DNA from: a virus
Length of the DNA: 36,394 nucleotides
Reading direction: 5' to 3' (one strand)
IMG/VR virus record: IMGVR_UViG_3300032249_000754
Coordinates: 1 to 36,394 of that record
Of the stretch, positions 1 to 6,515 are shown piece by piece. The position numbers and the translations under genes are program-made. How positions within the stretch are numbered: the stretch's first letter is position 1; every line of letters starts with the position of its first letter. The notes under the pieces were generated by a model that saw only the letters and a program-made list of their open reading frames with translations, did not search any database and had not been told where the DNA came from.

Positions 1-1
1 A

Positions 2-685
2 TCTGCATCAATTCAGTGGGGGACTGGAGCGGCTCCAAACAACAATCAGGGAGACACAAAAATATTAAGAGATGCGGCGGGTGTTTTGGCCTTGCAAAAC
101 GGAACCAACGCCCAAACCTTCCGACTCTACAACACCTTTACTGACGCAAGCAACTATGAGCGTGGGTTCTTTAGGTGGAGCAGTAACGTCCTAGAGATTG
201 GGGCGGAGGCGGCTGGGACGGGGACGCAGAGAAATGTTGTTATCAAAACAGGAGCAACAACACTTTTAACGCTTAACGCATCAAGTCAGGTAGCAGCTTT
301 TATTGGAAGAGTTCAGGCTGATAATTTTAGTAGCGCCGGAAATTTTTTGTATGCTGATCCCATATCAAACGGATTTAGGTTTGTAGATGGAAGCGGAAGT
401 ACAATTAGCTCTGGTGGGCTATTCCTATATAACGTTTACACAAACACAACCAATAACGAGCGTGGTTTTGTAAGGTGGGGGTCAAATAGATTTCAAGTTG
501 GAACAATTTCGATTGGAACTGGTACTGCTAGGACTTGCGAAATTACATTCTATACAAGCGCATCAGATCCAACATCTTCTGATATAACTGCTGGATATTT
601 TTCCGTTTGGAAGAACTCTGGAACAGGAATAATCAAGCTATGGGCTAATGATGGCGGAACAATGAAATCCGTAGCACTCGTGTAA
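2..685 (+). CDS. Tail fibre protein, C-terminal part (5' end outside window)
   Basis: The frame is open from base 2 with no stop, so the gene enters from beyond the window edge; the first internal start-like codon (TTG at 86) is not the true start. The 227 visible residues are Gly/Ser/Thr/Asn-rich. They contain two divergent copies of a motif, LYNTFTDASNYERGFFRW near the beginning and LYNVYTNTTNNERGFVRW about 100 residues later, each followed by a short beta-type stretch ending in SIGTGT or AAGTGT. Such N-Y-E-R-G-F repeats are common in phage fibre proteins. It may be the continuation of the fibre ORF opening at 36281, but the two do not join in frame at the window ends. Confidence 0.7.
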   Translation, partial: SASIQWGTGAAPNNNQGDTKILRDAAGVLALQNGTNAQTFRLYNTFTDASNYERGFFRWSSNVLEIGAEAAGTGTQRNVVIKTGATTLLTLNASSQVAAFIGRVQADNFSSAGNFLYADPISNGFRFVDGSGSTISSGGLFLYNVYTNTTNNERGFVRWGSNRFQVGTISIGTGTARTCEITFYTSASDPTSSDITAGYFSVWKNSGTGIIKLWANDGGTMKSVALV

Positions 686-688
686 TTT

Positions 689-841
689 ATGAAACAAATC
701 CACCTCACCGAAGAACAAGCCAAAAACGCCATGCAACTCCTCGACCTCGCCGTGAAGGCGGGAGGGCTGAACGCCTCTGTCTTGGCGTTGCCGATCGCAC
801 AGGCGATCGAGGAACAGCTAACGAAAGAGGAATCGAAATGA
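689..841 (+). CDS. Small hypothetical protein, 50 aa
   Basis: ATG at 689 opens a 50-codon frame starting MKQIHLTEEQAKNAMQLLDL and ending in TGA that overlaps the next ATG (ATGA at 838-841). It is predicted helical and amphipathic, with no signal or membrane segment. It follows the fibre gene by 3 bases, so translation is probably coupled. Family not recognised; the tight overlap with both neighbours is the main support. Confidence 0.5.
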   Translation: MKQIHLTEEQAKNAMQLLDLAVKAGGLNASVLALPIAQAIEEQLTKEESK

Positions 842-1017
842 CATTTACTATTGAAATCACAGACCCATCACATCTTTCTGGAATCACCGCCGCCCGTGAG
901 GCAAGGAACGCATCCTTGCCTGATGATTCAGGTGAGAGGCTCACTACGGATGCCGAATACGTGCAGTTCGTCATGGCCTCGGCGGCAGAGAGCTATTCCA
1001 AGCAGTATAGTGCATGA
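838..1017 (+). CDS. Small phage protein with ITDPSHLSGITAAREA N-terminus, 59 aa
   Basis: ATG at 838 overlaps the previous stop (ATGA). The 59-residue product has a short beta stretch (TFTIEITDP), then a helix containing ITAAREARNASLP, and an Asp-rich turn followed by a second helix (YVQFVMASAAESY). I recall similar short proteins beside tail fibre genes in other phages, but no function is known. The ATGA overlap argues for a real coupled gene. Confidence 0.55.
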   Translation: MTFTIEITDPSHLSGITAAREARNASLPDDSGERLTTDAEYVQFVMASAAESYSKQYSA

Positions 1018-1060
1018 GTGATGCCGTCCAGTTTGTCGCCCCGCCCGTGCCGGAGGGGAT

Positions 1061-1138
1061 GTGAATTTGAAAACCCGCAGTAGCTTCGGCGAAACGGCCA
1101 TGGCGGCGGCAAAAGCCAAAGCCAAAGTTTTCTCATGA
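1061..1138 (+). CDS. Possible tiny ORF, 25 aa
   Basis: GTG at 1061 (or TTG at 1067) opens a short Ala/Lys-rich frame that ends with TGA overlapping the ATG of the next gene at 1135. A GGAGGGG stretch at 1052-1058 lies 2-8 bases upstream, depending on the start used. Support is only the ribosome-binding sequence and the ATGA junction, so this is a weak call. Confidence 0.25.
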   Translation: MNLKTRSSFGETAMAAAKAKAKVFS

Positions 1139-1326
1139 ATACGACCTATACATTCTTGGCCGAGGCGGAACACAACGGCGTAAAGACCGTGAACGCCGCC
1201 AGCACGAACTCGGTGGCACTGGACGAAATTGTCGACCAGTTTGGCCTGTTCCTCAAGGGATGCGGGTTTGTGTTTCATTCGCTGGAAGTTCACGCCACGA
1301 ACCCAGATGGGCTTAAAGATGAGTGA
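1135..1326 (+). CDS. Small phage protein, FLKGCGFVF type, 63 aa
   Basis: The 63-residue product begins MNTTYTFLAEAEHNGVKTVN and contains IVDQFGLFLKGCGFVF, a pattern I associate with short uncharacterised phage proteins near tail genes. It reads as a small alpha/beta domain with no signal peptide. Its 3' end overlaps the next gene by 8 bases. Function unknown. Confidence 0.55.
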   Translation: MNTTYTFLAEAEHNGVKTVNAASTNSVALDEIVDQFGLFLKGCGFVFHSLEVHATNPDGLKDE

Positions 1327-1459
1327 GCCTTACAGCTACGCAGACTTCTTGGCCTCCCTCAAATACCTAGAGGCCGAGGGCTATATCGAGCGTTTCTATG
1401 ATGCAGATGGAGAAGAGTGCGTCCGCATCTGTGAGGGCGCAGAGGAGTGTGAGGTGTGA
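1319..1459 (+). CDS. Small acidic hypothetical protein, 46 aa
   Basis: ATG at 1319 overlaps the end of the previous gene and gives a 46-residue acidic protein (MSEPYSYADFLASLKYLEAE...) ending in ECEV. The frame is open further upstream to 1229, but a start there would lie well inside the previous gene, so 1319 is preferred. The C-terminal third is Glu/Cys-rich. Not recognised. Confidence 0.5.
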   Translation: MSEPYSYADFLASLKYLEAEGYIERFYDADGEECVRICEGAEECEV

Positions 1460-1689
1460 GCGCAGACGATCACAGCGTTCTAATAGAAATCAGAGAAAGG
1501 GTTGCCAGAATGGAAACACGGCAAGCCTATATTCTTGAGCTTCTAACAGACCATAAGACAAAGATGGATAGGATTGAACAGGAAGCCCACAGCGTTAAGG
1601 GCAGGGTTTGGCTTGTATCCACTATTGTCTTTGGGGTCTTGGCGGCGGCTTGGGAGATTATCAAAAGCAGACTTCTTGGGCATCCCTAA
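1456..1689 (+). CDS. Coiled-coil protein with C-terminal membrane helix (XhlA/holin-like)
   Basis: GTG at 1456 overlaps the previous stop (GTGA). Residues 5-50 form a charged amphipathic helix (IEIRERVARMETRQAYILELL...). One hydrophobic segment follows (about residues 51-68, VWLVSTIVFGVLAAAWEII), then a short basic tail. This layout resembles XhlA-type haemolysin/holin accessory proteins, which sit on the inner membrane. It is far from the lysis cassette at 9.5 kb, so its lysis role is only inference. Confidence 0.5.
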   Translation: MSADDHSVLIEIRERVARMETRQAYILELLTDHKTKMDRIEQEAHSVKGRVWLVSTIVFGVLAAAWEIIKSRLLGHP

Positions 1690-1692
1690 AAT

Positions 1693-1701
1693 TTGACATA
1701 A
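1693..1701 (+). promoter_or_regulatory. TTGACATAA motif, copy 1
   Basis: Exact 9-base copy of a motif found seven times in this window, 24 bases before the ATG at 1717, which opens the tail tube block. An AAGGA lies between motif and start. It resembles a -35 box (TTGACA) or an extended -10 (TGA-CATAAA); no partner element at standard spacing is obvious. Confidence 0.5.
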
Positions 1702-1716
1702 AACAAGGAATATCTT

Positions 1717-2067
1717 ATGGCCGCAACTTCTATTGGTCTTTCCACGGTAGTCTTTGGGCTTGCCGCTGAAACTGGCGTTGTTGTTCAGAATTTTACCTCA
1801 ACTGAAACTGCTGAAACAACTGAAATTTCGAAGCATGACGGAACCTTTTCAGCGGTTGCGTTTTCTAATAAAAAGATAAATGTGAGCCTATCTGGAAATT
1901 GTAATGATTCAATAGGGAGCGTTGGGGCATCCCTTACTCTTGCGGCCAACGCAACTGCCGTTTGCTCTGGAACCTACTATGTAACAGACACGAGTTATAC
2001 GGAAACATCGGATGGATTTAATTCTTTCGATATTTCCGCAACCAAGTTTCCGTTCCTAAGCACCTAA
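1717..2067 (+). CDS. Tail tube-like protein, copy A
   Basis: The 116-residue protein has the layout (M.ATxIG.ST...FG.A...G.VVQ..T) seen again in the next gene, so the two are tandem paralogues. It is Thr/Ser/Ala-rich and predicted all-beta, as expected for a short tail tube or related beta-sandwich virion protein. The position just before the tail assembly chaperone pair matches gpV of lambda, but it is much shorter than gpV. The tube assignment rests on position and composition, not on a decisive motif. An AAGGA lies 7 bases before the ATG. Confidence 0.45.
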   Translation: MAATSIGLSTVVFGLAAETGVVVQNFTSTETAETTEISKHDGTFSAVAFSNKKINVSLSGNCNDSIGSVGASLTLAANATAVCSGTYYVTDTSYTETSDGFNSFDISATKFPFLST

Positions 2068-2071
2068 TTTT

Positions 2072-2425
2072 ATGCCAGCAACAATTATTGGAAATTCGAC
2101 TGACCTAGCCTTTGGCGTTGCGGATACGCAAACAGGCATGGTTGTTCAGTCTATTACCCACGCCAACTCTTCCGATGCCGTTGAGCTAAAGAACAAGGCT
2201 GGGGACACAACTTCTGTGGTGTTTCGCAACAAGCGTGTGACCTATACCGTTGAAGGGGCTTATACCACTTTTTCTGATTCCGTAGGAACAGACATCACCG
2301 TTGCCGGAGGCGAGACATTTGGCCTTTCAGGGGCGGCTTATGTGACTGAAATCACACGAACAAGAAGTGCAGACAATTTTGAGCAGGTCAGCTACAGCGC
2401 AGTCATCTACGATGGAATAGCCTAA
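2072..2425 (+). CDS. Tail tube-like protein, copy B
   Basis: The 117-residue paralogue of the preceding gene begins MPATIIGNSTDLAFGVADTQ. It shares the G-x-VVQ-x-x-T segment, the central F-x-N-K-x-(I/V)-x-(V/Y) strand and a similar C-terminal half. It starts 4 bases after the stop of copy A. Neighbouring gene order (tube, unknown, chaperones, tape measure) supports a tail tube or tube-associated role. Which copy is the main tube cannot be decided from sequence. Confidence 0.5.
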   Translation: MPATIIGNSTDLAFGVADTQTGMVVQSITHANSSDAVELKNKAGDTTSVVFRNKRVTYTVEGAYTTFSDSVGTDITVAGGETFGLSGAAYVTEITRTRSADNFEQVSYSAVIYDGIA

Positions 2426-2444
2426 CGGCTTTTCTGAAATCCCT

Positions 2445-2834
2445 ATGAGCCAAGAAAAAATCCTTTTTACTAAAAATCTAAAACTTGCTTCAGTCCTAGC
2501 CACTCTTGGTATTCCGTTTAGAAAAGAGCGTCCTTTTTCCGTTGTTGAAGATGCAGACAAAAACAATCAAAGGAGCGTAACCTTTTTCTTTAGTGATACG
2601 GCAGATGGTCTTGGAGGAAAAATTGTTAATGTTTGGGAGAGGGGCTGGGAAGCCATCAAAGACCCAGAAGATCCATTGGCTTATATGCGAGCCGTTCTAG
2701 AAAACAGGGAAAGGCTTTTAGATGCAATGAACAACGCAACGCCCTTGGTCAAAAAGAGCTTTGGGAAGGCTACCCTTCTCATCAGCAAAAATGCCAGCCC
2801 TGACCTAAAGAAAAGGATAAGTAAATATCTATGA
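2445..2834 (+). CDS. Hypothetical tail-region protein, 129 aa
   Basis: The 129-residue product starts MSQEKILFTKNLKLASVLAT and has a mixed alpha/beta character with a basic C-terminus (SPDLKKRISKYL). It has no membrane segment or recognisable motif. It ends in an ATGA overlap with the chaperone gene at 2831, so the two are likely cotranslated. In this position some phages carry tail completion proteins, but I cannot assign it. Confidence 0.5.
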   Translation: MSQEKILFTKNLKLASVLATLGIPFRKERPFSVVEDADKNNQRSVTFFFSDTADGLGGKIVNVWERGWEAIKDPEDPLAYMRAVLENRERLLDAMNNATPLVKKSFGKATLLISKNASPDLKKRISKYL

Positions 2835-3214
2835 ACGACCTAGATTTTGTAAAAGACGATGAGGCATTAAATAAGAATTTAGACAAAACATTTGCACTTG
2901 GAGAAAGGCAATTTAAAGGGCAGAAACTAAATAAGTTTACACTTGGGCATAGAATTATTCTTAATCAAGTAAGGGAAGAAAGCGATTCCACCGAGTTTTT
3001 TATTTGGAGCACCTTATTTTGCCTCGTGACCAAAAGAGAAAAGCTGGTTGAGCTTGGGTGGGATAAGAACAAATTTAGGTGCGCTGTATTGGATTGGGCC
3101 GATCCCTTTGTAGAGGAGGATTTTATTGAAGCAGTTAAAATTGTAGAGGGCGTTTTCAAGGAAATTTCAGATTCCAAGGTTGTGACCAAGGATGGTGGTG
3201 GAGACCCAAAATAG
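2831..3214 (+). CDS. Tail assembly chaperone, short form (gpG-like)
   Basis: The 127-residue, mostly helical, charged protein precedes a -1 frameshift site and the tape measure region, which is the position of lambda gpG. Such chaperones bind and protect the tape measure protein while the tube polymerises around it. The last zero-frame codons are CCA AAA TAG, the slip site itself. There is little sequence identity to lambda that I can see; the call rests on the frameshift arrangement and neighbours. Confidence 0.75.
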   Translation: MNDLDFVKDDEALNKNLDKTFALGERQFKGQKLNKFTLGHRIILNQVREESDSTEFFIWSTLFCLVTKREKLVELGWDKNKFRCAVLDWADPFVEEDFIEAVKIVEGVFKEISDSKVVTKDGGGDPK

Positions 3215-3408
3215 AACAGCCCGGCGGAGTAGCGGCAACCGTCTGGCTCTTTGCCAAGGAGTTTGGCTGGAGCAAGGATTATGTCTTATGGGAGATGGGC
3301 GAGGCAGAGTTATTCCAACTTGAGCACGCCATCTTAATTAACAAGGGAATAGATGTTAAAAGGCGAACACAAAATGCCGATAAAATTATAGATAATATTT
3401 TAAGATAA
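2831..3408 (+). CDS. Tail assembly chaperone, frameshift product (gpGT-like)
   Basis: A -1 shift at C CCA AAA (3205-3211) avoids the TAG at 3212 and continues from the ATA at 3211 to a stop at 3406-3408. It adds 65 residues (beginning IEQPGGVAATVWLFAKEFGW) for a 192-residue fusion. The added frame has no start codon or ribosome-binding site of its own and encodes a sensible helical domain ending NADKIIDNILR. The gene order and the shift match the G/GT system of lambda, where the minor long product links the tape measure to tube subunits. Confidence 0.8.
3205..3211 (+). promoter_or_regulatory. -1 programmed ribosomal frameshift site (CCCAAAA)
   Basis: The heptamer C CCA AAA fits X XXY YYZ exactly in the zero frame and is followed at once by TAG. 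An AAGGA at 3188-3192 lies 12 bases upstream, the spacing at which a Shine-Dalgarno-like sequence stimulates -1 slippage in dnaX of E. coli. The downstream GC-containing stretch (3217-3245) may fold, but I could not establish a stem. Confidence 0.85.
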
Positions 3409-3411
3409 TAT

Positions 3412-4179
3412 ATGGAAACCATTTTTAAACTAGACGCAACTGAATTCAATCAGACGATAGACAAATACCTTGAGCTTTCTCGCAGAGAAAGAGTAAATGA
3501 ATTAAACCGAAGAGCGGCAAATATTTGTGCTAGGGCGGCAAATCTTACTCCTAGGGCAAGCCCAGATCAAATCGTTAGGGATATGAAGGCTATTGAAACC
3601 GTGATGGCCTCTTATGTGAAGGTGACGAAAAGAAAGGGCGAATCAGTTGCCCTTGGCAAAGGGGGAAGAACCACGCAAGGCAAATCAACGGTTGGGTATA
3701 TGGGCAAGGCAGAAGCCTTTGCCATCGCAAACTTTAGGCTCCAAAGGGGAAAGAGAATGGGATTTTATTCCAAGTTTCCAAAGAATTTTGCAGGGCCGGG
3801 CAGGGGCAATAGCGGAGGAACTGCCAGCGCATTTTACCAAAGATTTGTAAAAAGAGCCAGATCGTCCTCTGGTTATATAGCCGCCGGATGGTTGCCAGCC
3901 TTTCGGCATTTTTCTCAGCTTGCCAAAGGCCAGACAATAAAGATTGCGGGAGGATTAGATAAGTTCTTTAAGACATTAAAGGGAAGAGCTGGGCAAGGCT
4001 TTGGAATTGAGGCAATTCAAGCAGGGGATAAGGTAAAAGCCATATTTGTAAACGCCGCAAAGGGGGCCGGGAAAATAGGCCAAAGGGCTTTGCAAGATGC
4101 CTTGAAGCAAGAACAATTAGATATGATCCCATATATAGAGCGCAAGGAACAAGAGGCTCTTAACAAGGCAAATAGATAA
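3412..4179 (+). CDS. Basic tail-associated protein upstream of tape measure, 255 aa
   Basis: It begins METIFKLDATEFNQTIDKYL and has a helical N-terminus rich in Arg (ELSRRERVNELNRRAANI). The central part is Gly/Lys/Arg-rich and the C-terminus is helical (DMIPYIERKEQEALNKANR). It starts 3 bases after the chaperone fusion and ends 1 base before the tape measure start. The N-terminal pattern recalls HK97 gp10-like tail/neck proteins, but the position is unusual for that family. Role in tail assembly is inferred from context only. Confidence 0.5.
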   Translation: METIFKLDATEFNQTIDKYLELSRRERVNELNRRAANICARAANLTPRASPDQIVRDMKAIETVMASYVKVTKRKGESVALGKGGRTTQGKSTVGYMGKAEAFAIANFRLQRGKRMGFYSKFPKNFAGPGRGNSGGTASAFYQRFVKRARSSSGYIAAGWLPAFRHFSQLAKGQTIKIAGGLDKFFKTLKGRAGQGFGIEAIQAGDKVKAIFVNAAKGAGKIGQRALQDALKQEQLDMIPYIERKEQEALNKANR

Positions 4180-4180
4180 A

Positions 4181-5518
4181 ATGGCCTTTGTATTAAGAGG
4201 AGAAATTGAGATTGATGGACGGAAGGGAACTGCCGTCCTAAAGGGCATTCAGAGAGAAGCCAAGGCAACCTCAAGAAGTTTTGATCAATCTGGGCGATCG
4301 GCCTCTAGTTTGGCAAAAAGCTTATTGTCAATCAATAGTCAAGCATCTGCCACTTCAAAGGCATTACAACTTATTGGAAGAACAGGTGGGCTTGGGCTTT
4401 TTGGTGCTGGGGCTGTTAAGGGCGGAATTGCTCTCGGTGATGCCCTAACAAGGATTGCCGGAGAAGCAGAGGCAAGCGGAAAGAGCTTGGATAAGGCATT
4501 TAGGGCTGGACTTGCGGCAACAACCCCTGAAGGAGTTCAGTCATCAATAGAAAATATCACATCCGAAATAGATAGGCTTCAGAAAAAAACAGAGGGCTTT
4601 AGCCTCCCAAGGGCAATCAATAGGGCTTTTGAAAGTATATTTAAAACTGATCTTGGTCTTGCGCCAGAAGAAGGCCTTATCGCCGCAGGAGAGGCAGAGG
4701 TTAAACTTCTTAAGGTAGAAAAAGAGCGACTTTCAACAATTTCAAATTTAATCAAATTTCAGTCGCAACAACTATCCGTTGTTGATCAAAGCCAAAAAGA
4801 TGAGCTTTTAAGCCTTAAAATTCTTCAAGCAAAAAATCCCGCACAGGCAAAATTTCTTAGTGGCAAATCAGAAGAAATATCACTTGCAGAGCAGGTTGTT
4901 ACACAAGAAGCAGAGACTCTTAATTTGTTGAAAATTCAAGACAAAGAGTTAAGGAGCGTTGCAGACAGAACCAAGGATATTGAAATTATAAATAGAAGTC
5001 AAAATTCTATTACAGAACAAAATATAAAACTTAAGCAAGCGCAACTAAGTCTTATAAAGCTACAAGCGGCAGAGCAAAAAAAGGCTCAACAAGAATCATT
5101 CCAAAGGGGAGGCGAAGGGGCTGGGTTTTTGCTACAAGGAAGGGCCGGAGAACAAGCCCTAACCGTTGCAAGAAAAAGGCAACAAATCGAAACAACTAGG
5201 GAGAATTTTAGATTGCGTGAGGCCACTCTTGCCGATCTCGCAAAAAAGGCGAGCGCAGAAGAAGGGATTACGCTAACGAAGCAAGATATTAGAAAAAGAC
5301 TTGCGGCCCAGCAAGCGGCGGCAGAAATGCCGTCAATGGCGCAAAAGGTTATGGCGCAAGAGGCTGGGATAAGCCCAGAGATGGTTGCGGCTGGTGCTAG
5401 GGCGCAGAAAGGAACTAGGGGGATGGGGCCAAAGGAATCATTTGGTGGAGTTTTTGAGTCCTTAAAAAAATCCATTGATGATCTTTCAAAGAAAATCCCG
5501 TCCGCAGTTCCACAATAA
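4181..5518 (+). CDS. Tape measure protein (short)
   Basis: The 445-residue product opens with MAFVLRGEIEIDGRKGTAVL, resembling the N-terminus of lambda-type tape measure proteins. A Gly/Ala-rich hydrophobic patch follows at about 65-90 (IGRTGGLGLFGAGAVKGG), then long Gln/Lys/Glu-rich predicted coiled-coil stretches. It follows directly after the chaperone region, the standard place. Using the usual 0.15 nm per residue, the tail tube would be roughly 65-70 nm, short for a siphovirus. No lytic transglycosylase or peptidase domain is visible. Confidence 0.7.
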   Translation: MAFVLRGEIEIDGRKGTAVLKGIQREAKATSRSFDQSGRSASSLAKSLLSINSQASATSKALQLIGRTGGLGLFGAGAVKGGIALGDALTRIAGEAEASGKSLDKAFRAGLAATTPEGVQSSIENITSEIDRLQKKTEGFSLPRAINRAFESIFKTDLGLAPEEGLIAAGEAEVKLLKVEKERLSTISNLIKFQSQQLSVVDQSQKDELLSLKILQAKNPAQAKFLSGKSEEISLAEQVVTQEAETLNLLKIQDKELRSVADRTKDIEIINRSQNSITEQNIKLKQAQLSLIKLQAAEQKKAQQESFQRGGEGAGFLLQGRAGEQALTVARKRQQIETTRENFRLREATLADLAKKASAEEGITLTKQDIRKRLAAQQAAAEMPSMAQKVMAQEAGISPEMVAAGARAQKGTRGMGPKESFGGVFESLKKSIDDLSKKIPSAVPQ

Positions 5519-5521
5519 TTT

Positions 5522-6127
5522 ATGAGCGCAACAATCATAGGCGGAAATAGTGCGGAGCTTGAGCCAGAAATTATTTCCGATAATGGGAGAGATGGAATTA
5601 CGGCTTTTCAGTTTAGTGTGGTTGGACGCTCTGTTTCTGGGCTTTATTTATTAGATTCGTCTGTAAGCGGAGTTCCGGGTCAGCCATCTGGCTCGTTTAA
5701 GGTGGTTAGAAGAAATGTTGAAAATATTGTTGATGGATTACAGAGATTAAAAATTTCAGCAGAAGGCGGCACTCCGTCCTCTATTTATTATAGTGAGGCA
5801 TCATATTCGTATAACGAAAGCGTTGAACCCGGTCTTATAACCCTGCCATTGGCACAAGTCCAAGTTCAATATAAACTACAATGGCTTTCCCCATCTGTAA
5901 CCGTTACCACAAATTCAGGCTCTGCAAGCGATGGAGCGGCAAGGGGAATAGCAACTCAAATTGTAAACTCGATGAGTGTTGAAATTCTACAAAATAGGCC
6001 ATCAAATGTTAATGGCGGGAAGCAAATTAACACAAGCAATGTTAGGATTACCGGATCTTCAATAGAAAAGGCAGGGGGGCTTTGGCGTGTTAGGGCTACG
6101 GCAACAAAAGGATTCTTGCCTCTATGA
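5522..6127 (+). CDS. Distal tail-region protein, 201 aa
   Basis: The protein begins MSATIIGGNSAELEPEIISD and is predicted mostly beta. Its start resembles that of the tube-like gene at 2072 (MPATIIGNSTDL), a faint sign of shared ancestry. It lies just after the tape measure, where distal tail or baseplate proteins are found, and overlaps the next gene by 4 bases. Family not recognised. Confidence 0.45.
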   Translation: MSATIIGGNSAELEPEIISDNGRDGITAFQFSVVGRSVSGLYLLDSSVSGVPGQPSGSFKVVRRNVENIVDGLQRLKISAEGGTPSSIYYSEASYSYNESVEPGLITLPLAQVQVQYKLQWLSPSVTVTTNSGSASDGAARGIATQIVNSMSVEILQNRPSNVNGGKQINTSNVRITGSSIEKAGGLWRVRATATKGFLPL

Positions 6128-6507
6128 GAGAAGGTGAAAAAATAAAGGGGGCTGTTCCTAGTTTTGATGATGGCTCTGTTCTAACTATTAAATATTTGCA
6201 TGAGTTGGAAGATTCTGTAAAGACAAGAACCCCGCTTGCGGGAAGGGGAATTTCAATCACCCGAACAGATGAGGGGGCAAATATTTCCCTAGTTAATGGC
6301 GCAACAGCACAATATCTAAAGTATAATGCACTTAGTGTTAATGTTTGTTCTAATGGCGTTCCAGTTGAAATTGGCTTTGTGACAAAAACAGAGGATAACC
6401 CCTATTCTGGAATCTTCATGGTTCCTAGTGTTGTGACAATCCCTACTGGAGTTTATGATCAAGATCAGCCATTGTCATATCTTCAGATTGACACAACAAG
6501 AAAATAG
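6124..6507 (+). CDS. Distal tail-region protein, 127 aa
   Basis: ATG at 6124 overlaps the preceding stop (ATGA). The 127-residue product has a charged N-terminus (MREGEKIKGAVPSFDDGSVL), the motif LAGRGISITRTDEGANISL and a beta-rich C-terminal half. The G-x-G-I-x-I-x-x-x-x-x-G-x-x-I-S-L pattern is frequent in short attachment segments of phage tail proteins. It probably belongs to the distal tail or fibre base; exact role unknown. Confidence 0.45.
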   Translation: MREGEKIKGAVPSFDDGSVLTIKYLHELEDSVKTRTPLAGRGISITRTDEGANISLVNGATAQYLKYNALSVNVCSNGVPVEIGFVTKTEDNPYSGIFMVPSVVTIPTGVYDQDQPLSYLQIDTTRK

Positions 6508-6515
6508 AACCTAGG

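Noticed and set aside
1014-1064. 17-codon ORF (MSDAVQFVAPPVPEGM) overlapping both neighbours
   Set aside because: Too short to support; the overlaps could arise by chance among ATGA junctions.
5086-5538. Open frame of 150 codons on the - strand opposite the tape measure gene
   Set aside because: Cys/Pro/Ala-rich shadow of a coiled-coil gene with no start signal or recognisable domain.
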